From Halpernia frigidisoli (GTDB taxonomy: Bacteria; Bacteroidota; Bacteroidia; Flavobacteriales; Weeksellaceae): a stretch of 64,000 bases of DNA. The stretch lies in the NCBI RefSeq assembly GCF_900113805.1, contig NZ_FOQT01000002.1:186001-250000 (forward strand), in the 5' to 3' direction. The first letter of the stretch is position 1; each line of letters begins with the position of its first letter. The translations under genes and the position numbers were made by a program. Below are positions 52,309 through 62,053 of the stretch, one piece after another. Below the pieces are notes generated by a model. That model was given only the letters and a program-made list of their open reading frames with translations. It made no database searches and was not told the origin of the DNA.

Positions 52309-55300
52309 CTATTTGGAAACTTTTTTAGTTTGAACAGATCCATTTTTAAAAATAATTTTAATTATGTAAACGCCCTGAGACCAGTTTTCGGCGCTTACCG
52401 CTGTATTTTTATTTTGTAAATTTTTAACTGAAATTAATCTGCCGGAACCGTCATAGATTTCGATTTTTATAATTTCTTTTTGAGATTTTAAAACAAATTG
52501 ATTACCATCACGGTAGAGAATTAATTCCGATTTTGTTTGATTATTTAAACCTAAAAATGATTCAGGCTTATAAACGATCTCAAAACGACCTTCTGACTGA
52601 CCTGCCACTGTTGAAAAAGTATAATTTTGAGCCGTCAGATCGAAGGTTATCCCCAATAAATTATCTTTTAAGTAAATTTTTTGACCATTCGCAAACAAAC
52701 CCTCGGCTTTCTCAAGCGCGATCGTGTAAGTTCCTGTTTCGTAAAAATTAGCGCCAAGTTTAATTTTATCTTCTGTGATAAAATTATTTGCTTTCCCCTG
52801 AATAACTAACTTTTTATCATCTAAAACAGAATAGAAAAGATCTGAATAATTATCAAAAGCTTCATTATCGAAATCCTGCTCGAAACTATCTGAGGCACCG
52901 TCTATGTAACCAATAAGCTGCTGATTGGAAATATTGCCAGGATTAACTAAATTTAGCCAAAACCTGTTGATATTCTGATTATTTTTTTGGAAAAATCCAG
53001 TACCTGTCGACCGTGTACGTAACACGTGTCCTGCGCCAAATGTATTTTTAAAAGCTAAACTTCCTGATCCTTTTGCCTGAATTATAAATGCCTGCCCCAC
53101 TTTTATAATTCCGTTTGATGAAACGCCTCCTGTGTAAGTTGAAAAGGTTGCAGCAACGCCACCGGTTCCGTTTATGACAGAGTAATTATTACCATTGTAA
53201 GTTGAACCCTGTTGGTATCTTTCATAAATAAAATTAGTCCAGAACCAAGCTGTATTATAGATCAACCCCGAATTACCGAAATACAATTCGCTAAACGCAA
53301 TATTTGAAGGATAGGGATTTGAGACCAGGTTGTAACCATGAACTGTACCAACCGGATTATCCGCAGATTTTGTTATACTAAAATTTACATCACCATTATT
53401 TGGGTTTCCTTTAAAGGAATAAATTTTGGCTGGAACCCCAGCTTCTGCCTGAACAGCATAACCTCTTCCTGGTGTAAATGTTAGATCTGCCGTTTCATAA
53501 AAACGGTCATTAGACTCACGATAAGCGAAAAAACTACCGTTTGGTGTACCAGGAGAAAATCCACCTGAACCTTTTGTCTGCTGACCCGTAACAGGTGCTC
53601 CCCAATAAATATAATCGACCGCGGTACCAACCGTATTTCTTAAGCCAGAAACACTTCGTTCAGCTGTGATAGAACCAACATTAACGGCTGTAGCATTGTT
53701 TTGAAGTAAATTTGCATCACTTTCAAGGATAAATTTGTCAACAGTACTATTATTTCTTAAGTAATCATCAATAGTTAACGATCTTGGCGATTTAATTCTA
53801 AGTGATCCTCCTGGTTCTATTGAAATATTTTTTGCTGCTCCATCTGCACCTGATTGCAGAATAACAGGCTGTTTTATAAAGACGCACTTTGTAATATCAG
53901 GAACAGAATTTACCGGAAGCCACAAAGAAGAATTCCAATCTGTGGTATTTTTATCCCAATATTTATTGTTATTTTGAACAGTTATAGAGTTTGGAACCAC
54001 ACACCCATTACTTATTGTAACTGATGCCGAGATATTCCAACTAGGAATTGTCTGAAGTTGTGTCGCAGTCGGCTTTATACAAACGTTATCAGTTGTAGTA
54101 CCATTTACATATGGTGTTGTACAATCAGCGTTATATATGCCGATGTTTGGGGCAGTCCAAACAAAAGATGCAGTTAAAGGCCTGTCTCCTGTTAATCTCA
54201 CATTATCAATTGCCAAACCGTCGCCCCAATACGCTAAATGCCGAAATCTTATCTTTAGATTGGCAATACCTATGTATAAATTTAATGGAATAGTATAAGT
54301 ATTAAATTTTGTTCCAAAACCTAAACTGCTTTTATATGCCTGAACAGTTGTCCATGCCCCACCATCTGCAAAAACTTCCACAAATAGACCTTCAACAGTA
54401 CCACCCGCAGCAGCAGATGTATCGCCGTAATAGGAATAATATGCAGAAAAACTCAAAGATAAATTCAGAAAATTAGTAGTATTATACGACGATGTAGTTG
54501 TTAATATAGTGTGAGTTGTTGTATTTGCATAATCTGAAGTAGCGTAAGCAAATTTATTTACTCCAAATCCCGAACTTATAGCAGGTCTCCAAATAGAACC
54601 CACCGGTTTATAGGTACTTGTTTTATTTTGCCAACCCGTATTTGCAGCTACACTTGTGTTGACGCCAGAATTTGGGAAAGTACCTGAAGTATTTGTGGTA
54701 GCTGTAAAATCTGCATTTGTACCGGTCGTTGAAGTGAAAATACCTAACCCCGAATCAAACTTTTCATTAAAAAGCTCTACAGATTCATTACTTCCCGTGG
54801 AAGTTAATCTCAAAGTATTATTATCACCACAAAAATTTGCGCTTGCCTGTGGTAAATCGAAAGTGATCACCGGAATAGGACTTATTCTGGCAACTACCGG
54901 TGTGCGGTAAATTGACTCACATGTTCCATTAAAAGCAGTTACATAATAAATAGTTGTGGCGTTGATCGATGGTGTGCTAAAGCTTGCTGTGAATACACCA
55001 TTAACATTAGTGGTTGCCAAAAGGTTACCGCCCGTTTCTGCGTCATACCATCGTAATCTAGTAGTACCAGTATTTGCTGTTGCAGACAAAATCAAAGCCC
55101 CAGGTCCGCAATTGACAGCATCTGTAACAGAAACTATATTTGCAGCACAATTTGATAAAACTTTAATTATGTAATCTTCCGCTTCCCCCACTTGGGTGCC
55201 GGTAATATTTTGAGTACCGGTGAAATTTTGACATGATGTGTATGCATCAGTACCACCAAATCCTGAGGCTTGACCAGTATCTACTGCTCTATAATTCCTT

Positions 55301-56418
55301 ATTCTTAAACGATAATCGCCAGGAGGTGTTCCGGGAGGTATAACTATCCCGAATGTAGTTGAAAAAGCTCTCGTTGAACCAGAACCATAAACCCACTCTG
55401 AAGTTGCGGTTGGAGCAGTACCGGAATTATCAAAAAGATTGTCTCTGTTCCAATCGACCCAAGCCTTGAAAACAGTATCTACTCCATTACTTTCTACATA
55501 AATATTTATACCTTCACCATCAACCTGACTGGTTTTGTTCGTCAATCCAGTAAAATCCTGGTAGCCGTTACTATAATTGTTATTATTATTTGATACATCA
55601 TTAAGAGTGCCTAAGAAGCGAACATTGTTTATGTAAGAATTCCCCGGGACATCTGTTGTTGGTCTGCAATAGGTAGAAGCGCTAGTATATGTAATTCTAA
55701 CTTCACCACGTGCGCCACTTCCACCAGGTCTATCTGTATTTTGCACCACTGCACCACCACCACCACCACCAATGGCATTCCCAGGAAGACCATCTCCAAT
55801 GGCAGTTCTAGATGCACCACCTGTTCCACCACCATTTGTAGCATTTCCACCTGCACCACTAAATGAACCGGCAGTTCCGTTTCCTCCATTACCACCGGCA
55901 GTTCTTGTAGTTCCTATAGATGATGTTATAGATCCCAAACCACCAGCTGATAAAGCACCGTTTGGAGCAGCTCCGCCGTTGCCACCTTCTGCAAATAAAA
56001 TCGAAGAAGTGTTAAACCATGAACCTTGCCCTTTCGCTCCGGCAGCTATTGCCCCGACCGTGGTTCGAGCTACATATAAATTGTAAGTGGTTCCAGGTAC
56101 AACTGTCAGTGGTGATGTGACATAAGTGCCCGCAGCACCGCCGCCTCCCCCAGAATTGGATCCAAAATTAGTTGCGGTTCCACCACCAGATCCACCAGCA
56201 CCCCAGGCTTGAACAGTAATCGATGTTACACCAGCTGGAGCTGTCCATGTTGCAGCGCCTTCAGCGGTGAAAAAATCAGTTGTTTGCCCAAAAGCACTGA
56301 AAAATCCAAAAAAAATGAATAAAAATGGTAAATATTTTCTACCAAAAATGCAAGGAAACGATGTAAAATAATTTTTTAAAGATTTAAAAAATTGTACAAG
56401 AAAATAGTTTTGTAGCAT
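52309..56418 (-). CDS. Giant T9SS cargo protein with glycine-rich and GEVED domains (1369 residues)
   Basis: Signal peptide with a long lead before YLPFLFIFFGFFSAFGQ. Then a glycine-rich stretch (residues ~65-245, many GGxGG runs), a GEVED domain ending VGEAEDYIIKV (~265-420), a domain starting with NIVSVTDAVNCGPGALILSA (Ig-like Cys-containing), a jelly-roll-like domain with FNEKFDSGLG ... GDGLAIDNVRLTG (~545-780), the shared module from ~905 (DYIYWGAPVTGQQTKGS, VHGYNLVSNPYPS), and a type A sorting domain (IEIYDGSGRLISVKNLQN ... QGVYIIKIIFKNG). It should be a surface protein secreted by T9SS; the ligand is unknown. It has its own strong terminator. Confidence 0.87.
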   Translation of the reverse strand: MLQNYFLVQFFKSLKNYFTSFPCIFGRKYLPFLFIFFGFFSAFGQTTDFFTAEGAATWTAPAGVTSITVQAWGAGGSGGGTATNFGSNSGGGGGAAGTYVTSPLTVVPGTTYNLYVARTTVGAIAAGAKGQGSWFNTSSILFAEGGNGGAAPNGALSAGGLGSITSSIGTTRTAGGNGGNGTAGSFSGAGGNATNGGGTGGASRTAIGDGLPGNAIGGGGGGAVVQNTDRPGGSGARGEVRITYTSASTYCRPTTDVPGNSYINNVRFLGTLNDVSNNNNNYSNGYQDFTGLTNKTSQVDGEGINIYVESNGVDTVFKAWVDWNRDNLFDNSGTAPTATSEWVYGSGSTRAFSTTFGIVIPPGTPPGDYRLRIRNYRAVDTGQASGFGGTDAYTSCQNFTGTQNITGTQVGEAEDYIIKVLSNCAANIVSVTDAVNCGPGALILSATANTGTTRLRWYDAETGGNLLATTNVNGVFTASFSTPSINATTIYYVTAFNGTCESIYRTPVVARISPIPVITFDLPQASANFCGDNNTLRLTSTGSNESVELFNEKFDSGLGIFTSTTGTNADFTATTNTSGTFPNSGVNTSVAANTGWQNKTSTYKPVGSIWRPAISSGFGVNKFAYATSDYANTTTHTILTTTSSYNTTNFLNLSLSFSAYYSYYGDTSAAAGGTVEGLFVEVFADGGAWTTVQAYKSSLGFGTKFNTYTIPLNLYIGIANLKIRFRHLAYWGDGLAIDNVRLTGDRPLTASFVWTAPNIGIYNADCTTPYVNGTTTDNVCIKPTATQLQTIPSWNISASVTISNGCVVPNSITVQNNNKYWDKNTTDWNSSLWLPVNSVPDITKCVFIKQPVILQSGADGAAKNISIEPGGSLRIKSPRSLTIDDYLRNNSTVDKFILESDANLLQNNATAVNVGSITAERSVSGLRNTVGTAVDYIYWGAPVTGQQTKGSGGFSPGTPNGSFFAYRESNDRFYETADLTFTPGRGYAVQAEAGVPAKIYSFKGNPNNGDVNFSITKSADNPVGTVHGYNLVSNPYPSNIAFSELYFGNSGLIYNTAWFWTNFIYERYQQGSTYNGNNYSVINGTGGVAATFSTYTGGVSSNGIIKVGQAFIIQAKGSGSLAFKNTFGAGHVLRTRSTGTGFFQKNNQNINRFWLNLVNPGNISNQQLIGYIDGASDSFEQDFDNEAFDNYSDLFYSVLDDKKLVIQGKANNFITEDKIKLGANFYETGTYTIALEKAEGLFANGQKIYLKDNLLGITFDLTAQNYTFSTVAGQSEGRFEIVYKPESFLGLNNQTKSELILYRDGNQFVLKSQKEIIKIEIYDGSGRLISVKNLQNKNTAVSAENWSQGVYIIKIIFKNGSVQTKKVSK

Positions 56419-56835
56419 ACAAATTATATTTATACATGTGTCAGAGACCTTCTAACCCATTTTTATAAATTTTTTTTTGCATTTGTGTTGCTGATATCAA
56501 TCAATTATCACTAAAAATCATCTTTTACAAACGATTTCAAAATTTACTGTAACCGATATTTTAAGTGGTAAATATAAAAAAAAATGACAACACAATATAA
56601 TTTTCGTTAAAAATTAATCAATTATTATTGTAATAGATAATTTTATAAGTGTTTATAAGTAGTAATAAATAAAAATTTAAGCATTATATCTATTATAATC
56701 AAAAATGTGAATTTTTGAAAAATACGATCATTTTTTTAACCGTCCTAAAGTATTTTTGATGAAATAATTTAAAAATTGTGTAGATAAAGCAGATAATAAG
56801 CTACTTCCTTCGATAAAAAAATTACAGAAAATTTT
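56419..56835. other. 417-base AT-rich gap without a recognisable gene
   Basis: It holds the upstream region of the 1369-residue gene (a near-consensus TATAATTTG, with one base too many, lies about 15 bases from the ATG) and the 3' side of the glycosyltransferase gene at 56836. No open frame of note, no RNA gene, no hairpin terminator and no repeat were seen. Confidence 0.5.
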
Positions 56836-57975
56836 TTAACGTGATAATTGATAAGTACGAAGAAGCTTGTCCCAAAGAACTTTCTGATCATATTTTAAAA
56901 TGCTTTCCCTGCAATTAGATTTCATTGCTTGCACAGAATCCGGTGAATGTAAAATTTCAGACATTTTCATTTTTAAAATTTTAACATTCTCCGAAGGAAC
57001 AAACCAACCATTTTCTTCGGAAGTGATGATCTCGCGACAGCCATTAATGTCAGAGACCAACGCCGGAATTTCCATCGCCAAAGCCTGCAAAACAACATTT
57101 GGAAAACCCTCCCGGTAACTTGGAAAAACTAATACGTCAGAAACCGCAAAATATGGACGCACATCGTCCTGATAACCAAGATGTAAAATTGATTTGTTAT
57201 TTCCTATTTCTGAAATTGTTTTTGATTCTAAAGGATCCGTATCATGCTCAAAAGGACCAACAAGCAGAAGTTTTGAGTCCGGAAAATTTTTATTTACTTC
57301 CTTAAAAGCCTTTGTAAGTTCATTAATTCCTTTATCTCCGACCAACCTGCCGACAAAAATAAAAACAAAATCCTGAGGAGAAATTTTGAGCTCAAATGTA
57401 ATTTTTGTCTTCACCTCATCTGAAATAATTTCTTTTTTAAAATATTGAAGATCAATGCCATTAATATTTCCATTTCCAATTATTTTTAAAGGTTTTCTAG
57501 TAATATTATATTTTAAAAGATCACTTTTTACACCTTCACCTTCCGGGAAAATATCCGTCCCGCAAGAAGTAAGAAGACGGTCCATATTAATTAAAATAAG
57601 TTTTAAAAAACCTTTTTTAGAGGGAAAAATAAGACCCGTGAAAGTGTGCATTCTAACAGGAACATTCGCTAATTTTCCGGCGATCATAGAAAGCAAACCT
57701 GCTTTTGGCGTAATTGAATGTATAATATCTGGTTTTTCTTTTTTAAAATAAATGTAAAGTCTATAAAGTGAAACCAGATCCTTTAAAGGCGAAATCTGTC
57801 TTTGCATTTCCAAAACATGCGTTTTTACACCTTCCCTATTTTCAACTTCTTCCAAATATTTTCCTGCACCAGAAATGGCGGTGACTTCATAAAACTGATC
57901 TAAAAAACGCAACTGTCCTTTCAACAAAATATTGAGCGACATCGGAACCGTAGAAATACGAAAGAGTTTTTTCAT
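56836..57975 (-). CDS. Glycosyltransferase family 4 (CapM/PglA-like)
   Basis: A 379-residue GT-B enzyme. KKLFRISTVPMSLNILLKGQ, PDIIHSITPKAGLLSMIAG, VPVRMHTFTGLIFPSKKG and IGNGNINGIDLQYFKKE are close to the usual CapM/PglA text, and the donor site has FIFVGRLVGDKGINELTKAF and LVFPSYREGFPNVVLQALAM. PglA adds GalNAc to undecaprenyl-PP-diNAcBac; the presence of a diNAcBac cassette in this window makes a comparable role plausible but not shown. Last gene of the second glycan block; 12 bases after the preceding GT4 gene. Confidence 0.88.
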   Translation of the reverse strand: MKKLFRISTVPMSLNILLKGQLRFLDQFYEVTAISGAGKYLEEVENREGVKTHVLEMQRQISPLKDLVSLYRLYIYFKKEKPDIIHSITPKAGLLSMIAGKLANVPVRMHTFTGLIFPSKKGFLKLILINMDRLLTSCGTDIFPEGEGVKSDLLKYNITRKPLKIIGNGNINGIDLQYFKKEIISDEVKTKITFELKISPQDFVFIFVGRLVGDKGINELTKAFKEVNKNFPDSKLLLVGPFEHDTDPLESKTISEIGNNKSILHLGYQDDVRPYFAVSDVLVFPSYREGFPNVVLQALAMEIPALVSDINGCREIITSEENGWFVPSENVKILKMKMSEILHSPDSVQAMKSNCRESILKYDQKVLWDKLLRTYQLSR

Positions 57976-57987
57976 TTATTTTAAAAT

Positions 57988-59073
57988 TTAAACTGTCGTA
58001 TAAATTTCTTCGTATTCGGAAATCATTTTTTTTATATCAAAATCTTTCGCTCTGTTAAAACAGCTTTCTGCAACAAATTGCGAGTAATTTTTATCCTCAA
58101 TAAGTTTATTTATTTTTTCTGAAAGATCAATATGGTTTCCAGCTTCGAAGAGAATACCATAATTTCGAACGATTTCCGACAAACCGTCAACATCAGATGC
58201 AATAACCGGATTTTTAGCCGCCATTCCTTCTACCGCTGCCCTTCCAAAACCTTCATAGTGACTTGACATTACAACTATATCAGAAATACCGTAAAGTGCA
58301 TTTATATTGCTTTGAATCCCCAAAAAAGTAATTTGATCCAAAACGTTTAATTTTTGTGCTAAATCTTTACAAATTTTAAGGCGAGGTCCGTCACCCGCGA
58401 ATAATAGATGAACATTTTCATTTAGTAATGATAAAGATCTTATTAAAGTATCCTGATCTTTTTGATTTCTGAAAGCCGCAACCTGAAGAATAATTATTTT
58501 ATTTTTATAACTTTTAGTTAAAATATCAAAAGATGAGATTTCTATGGATTCTAAAAAAATCTTATCTACATCAACACCGTTATAAATCGTTTTTACAGGT
58601 ATTTTGTTTCCTAAATGATCTTTTAGATTTTTTTCTGTTTCCGGAGATATTGCTATGATCCGGTCATACTGGTTGTAAATAAATTTTTCTAAAACTTTAA
58701 AAAACAAATTACCCATCCGTTTATTATGCGTATTGTGTTCGGTAAAGATCAGTTTTGTTTTTGCTCGGGTGAAAAATTTTGCAAAAGCGACCCAATATAA
58801 TGCAGGAAAAAGGCTGACGTGTAGAACGTCGTAATTCTTGATCAATTTGCAAATTTTGAAAATGAGTAAAGGATTGTAAATATTATTATTTTCTCCGAGA
58901 CAGATAATTTCTACTTTTTTTTCTGATAATTCTTTATAAAAATAAGTTTTCGTTCCATTTAATAAAAGAACTTCTACATCGAATCCATTTTGAATATGTA
59001 CAGGAACATTTCCCAGCACAGATCTCTCTGCACCACCGATATTTAATGAATTTATTACGCGAAGTATTTTCAT
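57988..59073 (-). CDS. Glycosyltransferase family 4
   Basis: A 361-residue GT-B enzyme beginning MKILRVINSLNIGGAERSV, with FTEHNTHNKRMG, IAISPETEKNLKDHLG, TIYNGVDVDKIFLE, ILQVAAFRNQKDQDTLIRSL and IVVMSSHYEGFGRAAVEGMAAKNPVIA, the last holding the E-x7-E donor motif. An upstream ATG at 59094 lies within the asparagine-synthase-like gene; the ATG at 59073, one base after its stop, is preferred. Sugar unknown. Confidence 0.86.
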   Translation of the reverse strand: MKILRVINSLNIGGAERSVLGNVPVHIQNGFDVEVLLLNGTKTYFYKELSEKKVEIICLGENNNIYNPLLIFKICKLIKNYDVLHVSLFPALYWVAFAKFFTRAKTKLIFTEHNTHNKRMGNLFFKVLEKFIYNQYDRIIAISPETEKNLKDHLGNKIPVKTIYNGVDVDKIFLESIEISSFDILTKSYKNKIIILQVAAFRNQKDQDTLIRSLSLLNENVHLLFAGDGPRLKICKDLAQKLNVLDQITFLGIQSNINALYGISDIVVMSSHYEGFGRAAVEGMAAKNPVIASDVDGLSEIVRNYGILFEAGNHIDLSEKINKLIEDKNYSQFVAESCFNRAKDFDIKKMISEYEEIYTTV

Positions 59074-59074
59074 T

Positions 59075-61018
59075 TTATTTATTCTTTTGCTCATCTAGCC
59101 AAGCCTGAAAAACAATAACGTCCCATAATTGATTTTCCCAGTTGCGTTTTAAGGAAAGATGTTCTTCCCATTTATTTCTGATTATTTTAGAATTAAAAAA
59201 ACCTTCTTCATCGAGCCTCTTTTTGTTTAATAAATTTTCACACCATTCCTTTAACGGACCTCTTAACCAAAAAGCAAGCGGAACACCAAAACCCATTTTT
59301 GGCCTTTCTATCAAACTTTTCGGAACGTAACGGTAAAGTACTTCTCTAAGAATCCATTTGTCAGTTCCATTTCTTAATTTATATTCCATCGGAAGTGATA
59401 AAGCAAATTCTACGACGCGGTGATCCAAAAAAGGAACTCTCGTTTCCAGCGAATTTGCCATTGCCGCTCTGTCAATTTTTGTTAAATTATTGTTTGGAAG
59501 ATAGGTCACTAAATCTGTTGCCATCATTTCCGAAAAATAATTTTCAATATGCAAATCGTTTTTATCAAACAGTGTTTCTAAATTTTCACTTTTTAAAACC
59601 CATTCTTCCGCTTCTAAATTGTGCGTCATAAATCCTTTTCCGTAAAACTCCTTTCGGTTTTTAAATGAAAGCAGATCTGAGGCTTTCAGTAATCTGTCAA
59701 CTTTATTAATTGAAACGCCATTTTTATCTTTTAAATCTCCAAAAGGAGTAAGAACAGAATTTAAAAAACCTGACGGTAAATTTTTGACAATGTTTCCAAC
59801 ACCATTTCTAAGAGATAAAGGAACTTTTGAAATTCTACTCCAGTATTTTTCTGCTGTCTGATATCTGCTGTAACCGCAAAAAAGCTCATCACCGGCATCA
59901 CCGGAGAGACTGACGGTCACTTTTTGCCGCGCTATTTTTGAAACAAGATATGTTGGGATTTGTGAGGCTTCCGAAAAAGGTTCGGAAAATATTTTTGGAA
60001 TTTTCGGTACAATATCTAAAACATCTGTAGCAGAAATATAAGTTTCATGATGATCTGTTCCGATATGTGAAGCAACTTTTTTAGCAAAATGCGCTTCATT
60101 ATATTCTTTTTGATCAAAACCTATCGAGAATGTGTTAATTTTAGAATCGGATTGCGCCTGTAACAAAGCAACTATAGCACTGGAATCTACACCGCCTGAT
60201 AAAAAAGCGCCCAAAGGAACATCTGCATTCATTTGCAAACGAACAGCGTCTTTTAATAATTCGTCAAGCTGATCAACCGCATTTTCTGCAGTAACGGAAA
60301 CAGGGGAAGTAAAACTTTTACTAGCTAATTTTTGTGTATTCCAGTATTGATTTTTTTCAAACTTTTTACTTTTAATATCAATTGTGATCGAACTTCCGGC
60401 TGCTAACTTGTAAATATTTTCATAAATAGAATAAGGTTCAGGTATGGCGCAATGCTTCAAAAACAAAGCGATCGCATTTCGGTTGATTTGATTGTTAAAA
60501 AACGGAAAACTTTTTATAGGATTTAGTTCAGAGGCAAAAACAAAATTATCATTAACCCAGCCATAATAAATGGGTTTTTCTCCCATTCTGTCTCTAATTA
60601 GCATTAAATTTTCTGTCTTTTTATCAAGTAAAGCGATAGCAAACATTCCAATGCAGTTTTCAATCGTTTTTTCGATCCCCCAATTTTCAATCGCCTCTAA
60701 AACCGTTTCAGTATCAGCAGTTCCTTTCCAGTTAATATGCAGATTTTTATCTAAATTTTTCCTGATATCAAGATGATTATATATTTCACCGTTGAAAACC
60801 ATAATATATCTGCCGGAATTAGATCTCATCGGTTGATGTCCGGATTCTGACAGGTCAACAATTGACAACCTCGCATGTCCTAAACCAACTTTCAAATTAT
60901 CATCAAACCAAGTTCCGTTGCTGTCCGGACCTCTATGGTTCATTTTCAAAACCATAGTTTCCAGGATTGTTTTATAATCCAAGTTTTTCGAGGCGATAAA
61001 TCCGGCTATTCCACACAT
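59075..61018 (-). CDS. asnB: Asparagine synthase-like amidotransferase (glutamine-hydrolysing)
   Basis: A 647-residue protein with an N-terminal class II glutamine amidotransferase domain (MCGIAGFIA, Cys2 nucleophile; NHRGPDSNG; VFNGEIYNH) and a C-terminal synthetase domain with the PP-loop FLSGGVDSSAIVALLQ, SIGFDQKEYNEAHFAKKVA, LSGDAGDELFCGY and TKIDRAAMANSLETRVPFLDH. Set among glycosyltransferases, it more likely amidates a sugar uronic acid than makes free asparagine; WbpS in P. aeruginosa O6 is the known parallel, and a UDP-GalNAcA route is encoded at 41928-44234. Direct asparagine synthesis cannot be excluded. Confidence 0.85.
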   Translation of the reverse strand: MCGIAGFIASKNLDYKTILETMVLKMNHRGPDSNGTWFDDNLKVGLGHARLSIVDLSESGHQPMRSNSGRYIMVFNGEIYNHLDIRKNLDKNLHINWKGTADTETVLEAIENWGIEKTIENCIGMFAIALLDKKTENLMLIRDRMGEKPIYYGWVNDNFVFASELNPIKSFPFFNNQINRNAIALFLKHCAIPEPYSIYENIYKLAAGSSITIDIKSKKFEKNQYWNTQKLASKSFTSPVSVTAENAVDQLDELLKDAVRLQMNADVPLGAFLSGGVDSSAIVALLQAQSDSKINTFSIGFDQKEYNEAHFAKKVASHIGTDHHETYISATDVLDIVPKIPKIFSEPFSEASQIPTYLVSKIARQKVTVSLSGDAGDELFCGYSRYQTAEKYWSRISKVPLSLRNGVGNIVKNLPSGFLNSVLTPFGDLKDKNGVSINKVDRLLKASDLLSFKNRKEFYGKGFMTHNLEAEEWVLKSENLETLFDKNDLHIENYFSEMMATDLVTYLPNNNLTKIDRAAMANSLETRVPFLDHRVVEFALSLPMEYKLRNGTDKWILREVLYRYVPKSLIERPKMGFGVPLAFWLRGPLKEWCENLLNKKRLDEEGFFNSKIIRNKWEEHLSLKRNWENQLWDVIVFQAWLDEQKNK

Positions 61019-61019
61019 T

Positions 61020-61916
61020 TTACTTAATTCTAATTGTAGTTTTGTTGCGGTATTTTATATAAAAATTTAGCAAAACACCAAAAGGAATTGCGAAAAAAGT
61101 AAGGATGTAAAATGGATTATTTTTAAAAAAATTATATTCTCCTAAGTGAATACTACTTGAAATATAATGAATAGCAGCCTTAAATCTAACCTTTACATAA
61201 GAGGAAAATTTCATCTCAATTAATCTCGAATAACGAAAACCTTTTGGATAGCGAATGTACTGCTTAAAAATATTTAAAGTTGATCCATCCATTTGATATT
61301 CAACATTCACTAAAATTTCATTTAACAAAAGAAGTTCAAAATCTTTGTCGATCTGTAAAAATAATATACCGTGCGGCACGAAATTTTCGCCGTCAAAAGA
61401 TGGATATTTTGGATATTTTTTTAAAATTTCAGTCCTATAAACGAGTTTTTTATCACCAGGTATTTTATATTTTTGATAAAGATCTTCTAACGTCGAACTT
61501 TTTAGATTTTCCGGAAATCTTTTACCAATCACCCGATTTTTAAAATCTGCGTCTAAGCCAACTAAACCAGAATACTCTTCTGAACCGTTTTTTTCCCAAA
61601 ATAAAATGATCTTATTTACGGCATCTTCCGACATATAATCATCAGAATCAATACAAACTATTAATTCAGTTTCGCAATTTTTATAAGCAGTATTGTATGT
61701 AGAATGCATACCGCCATTCTGCTGATAAATATATTTTATCTCAATTTTATTTTCATTTTGCCATTTTTCTGCAAGGTTTTTTGTTCCGTCAGTTGAACCA
61801 TCATCAATAATCAGCCATAAAAAACCATGATTTTTTTGCCTGCATAAACTTTCATAAACCTGATGTAAGCAATAAGCCCGATTAAAAGTTGGCGTAAAAA
61901 CAGTGAGTTTTTTCAT
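61020..61916 (-). CDS. Glycosyltransferase family 2
   Basis: A 298-residue GT-A enzyme: LTVFTPTFNRAYCLHQVYESL, WLIIDDGSTDGTKNLAE, YQQNGGMHSTYNTAY, IVCIDSDDYMSEDAV (metal-binding Asp pair). The C-terminus has a hydrophobic stretch (FYILTFFAIPFGVLLNFYI) that may tie it to the inner membrane. First gene of the mRNA that continues through the asparagine-synthase-like gene and two GT4 genes; a promoter element is 19 bases upstream. Confidence 0.87.
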   Translation of the reverse strand: MKKLTVFTPTFNRAYCLHQVYESLCRQKNHGFLWLIIDDGSTDGTKNLAEKWQNENKIEIKYIYQQNGGMHSTYNTAYKNCETELIVCIDSDDYMSEDAVNKIILFWEKNGSEEYSGLVGLDADFKNRVIGKRFPENLKSSTLEDLYQKYKIPGDKKLVYRTEILKKYPKYPSFDGENFVPHGILFLQIDKDFELLLLNEILVNVEYQMDGSTLNIFKQYIRYPKGFRYSRLIEMKFSSYVKVRFKAAIHYISSSIHLGEYNFFKNNPFYILTFFAIPFGVLLNFYIKYRNKTTIRIK

Positions 61917-61934
61917 TTAATAAAAATTGTCGGA

Positions 61935-61942
61935 CAAATATA
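61935..61942 (-). promoter_or_regulatory. Putative -7 promoter element of the second glycan block
   Basis: TATATTTG on the minus strand matches TAnnTTTG in the 137-base gap before the GT2 gene at 61916; start site near 61928. Confidence 0.45.
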
Positions 61943-62053
61943 TAATAGTAGAAAAGAAAATGAAAAATTATGCGATTGCCTTTATTTTCTATATTTATTA
62001 ACAAAAATAAAGTTTTTTTAGTTCTAAATTTTATTTTTGAATTTTTAAATTAA

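Noticed and set aside
55629-56086. Open frames on both strands in the glycine-rich region
   Set aside because: They mirror the repeated GGN codons of the 1369-residue protein and show no protein family features.
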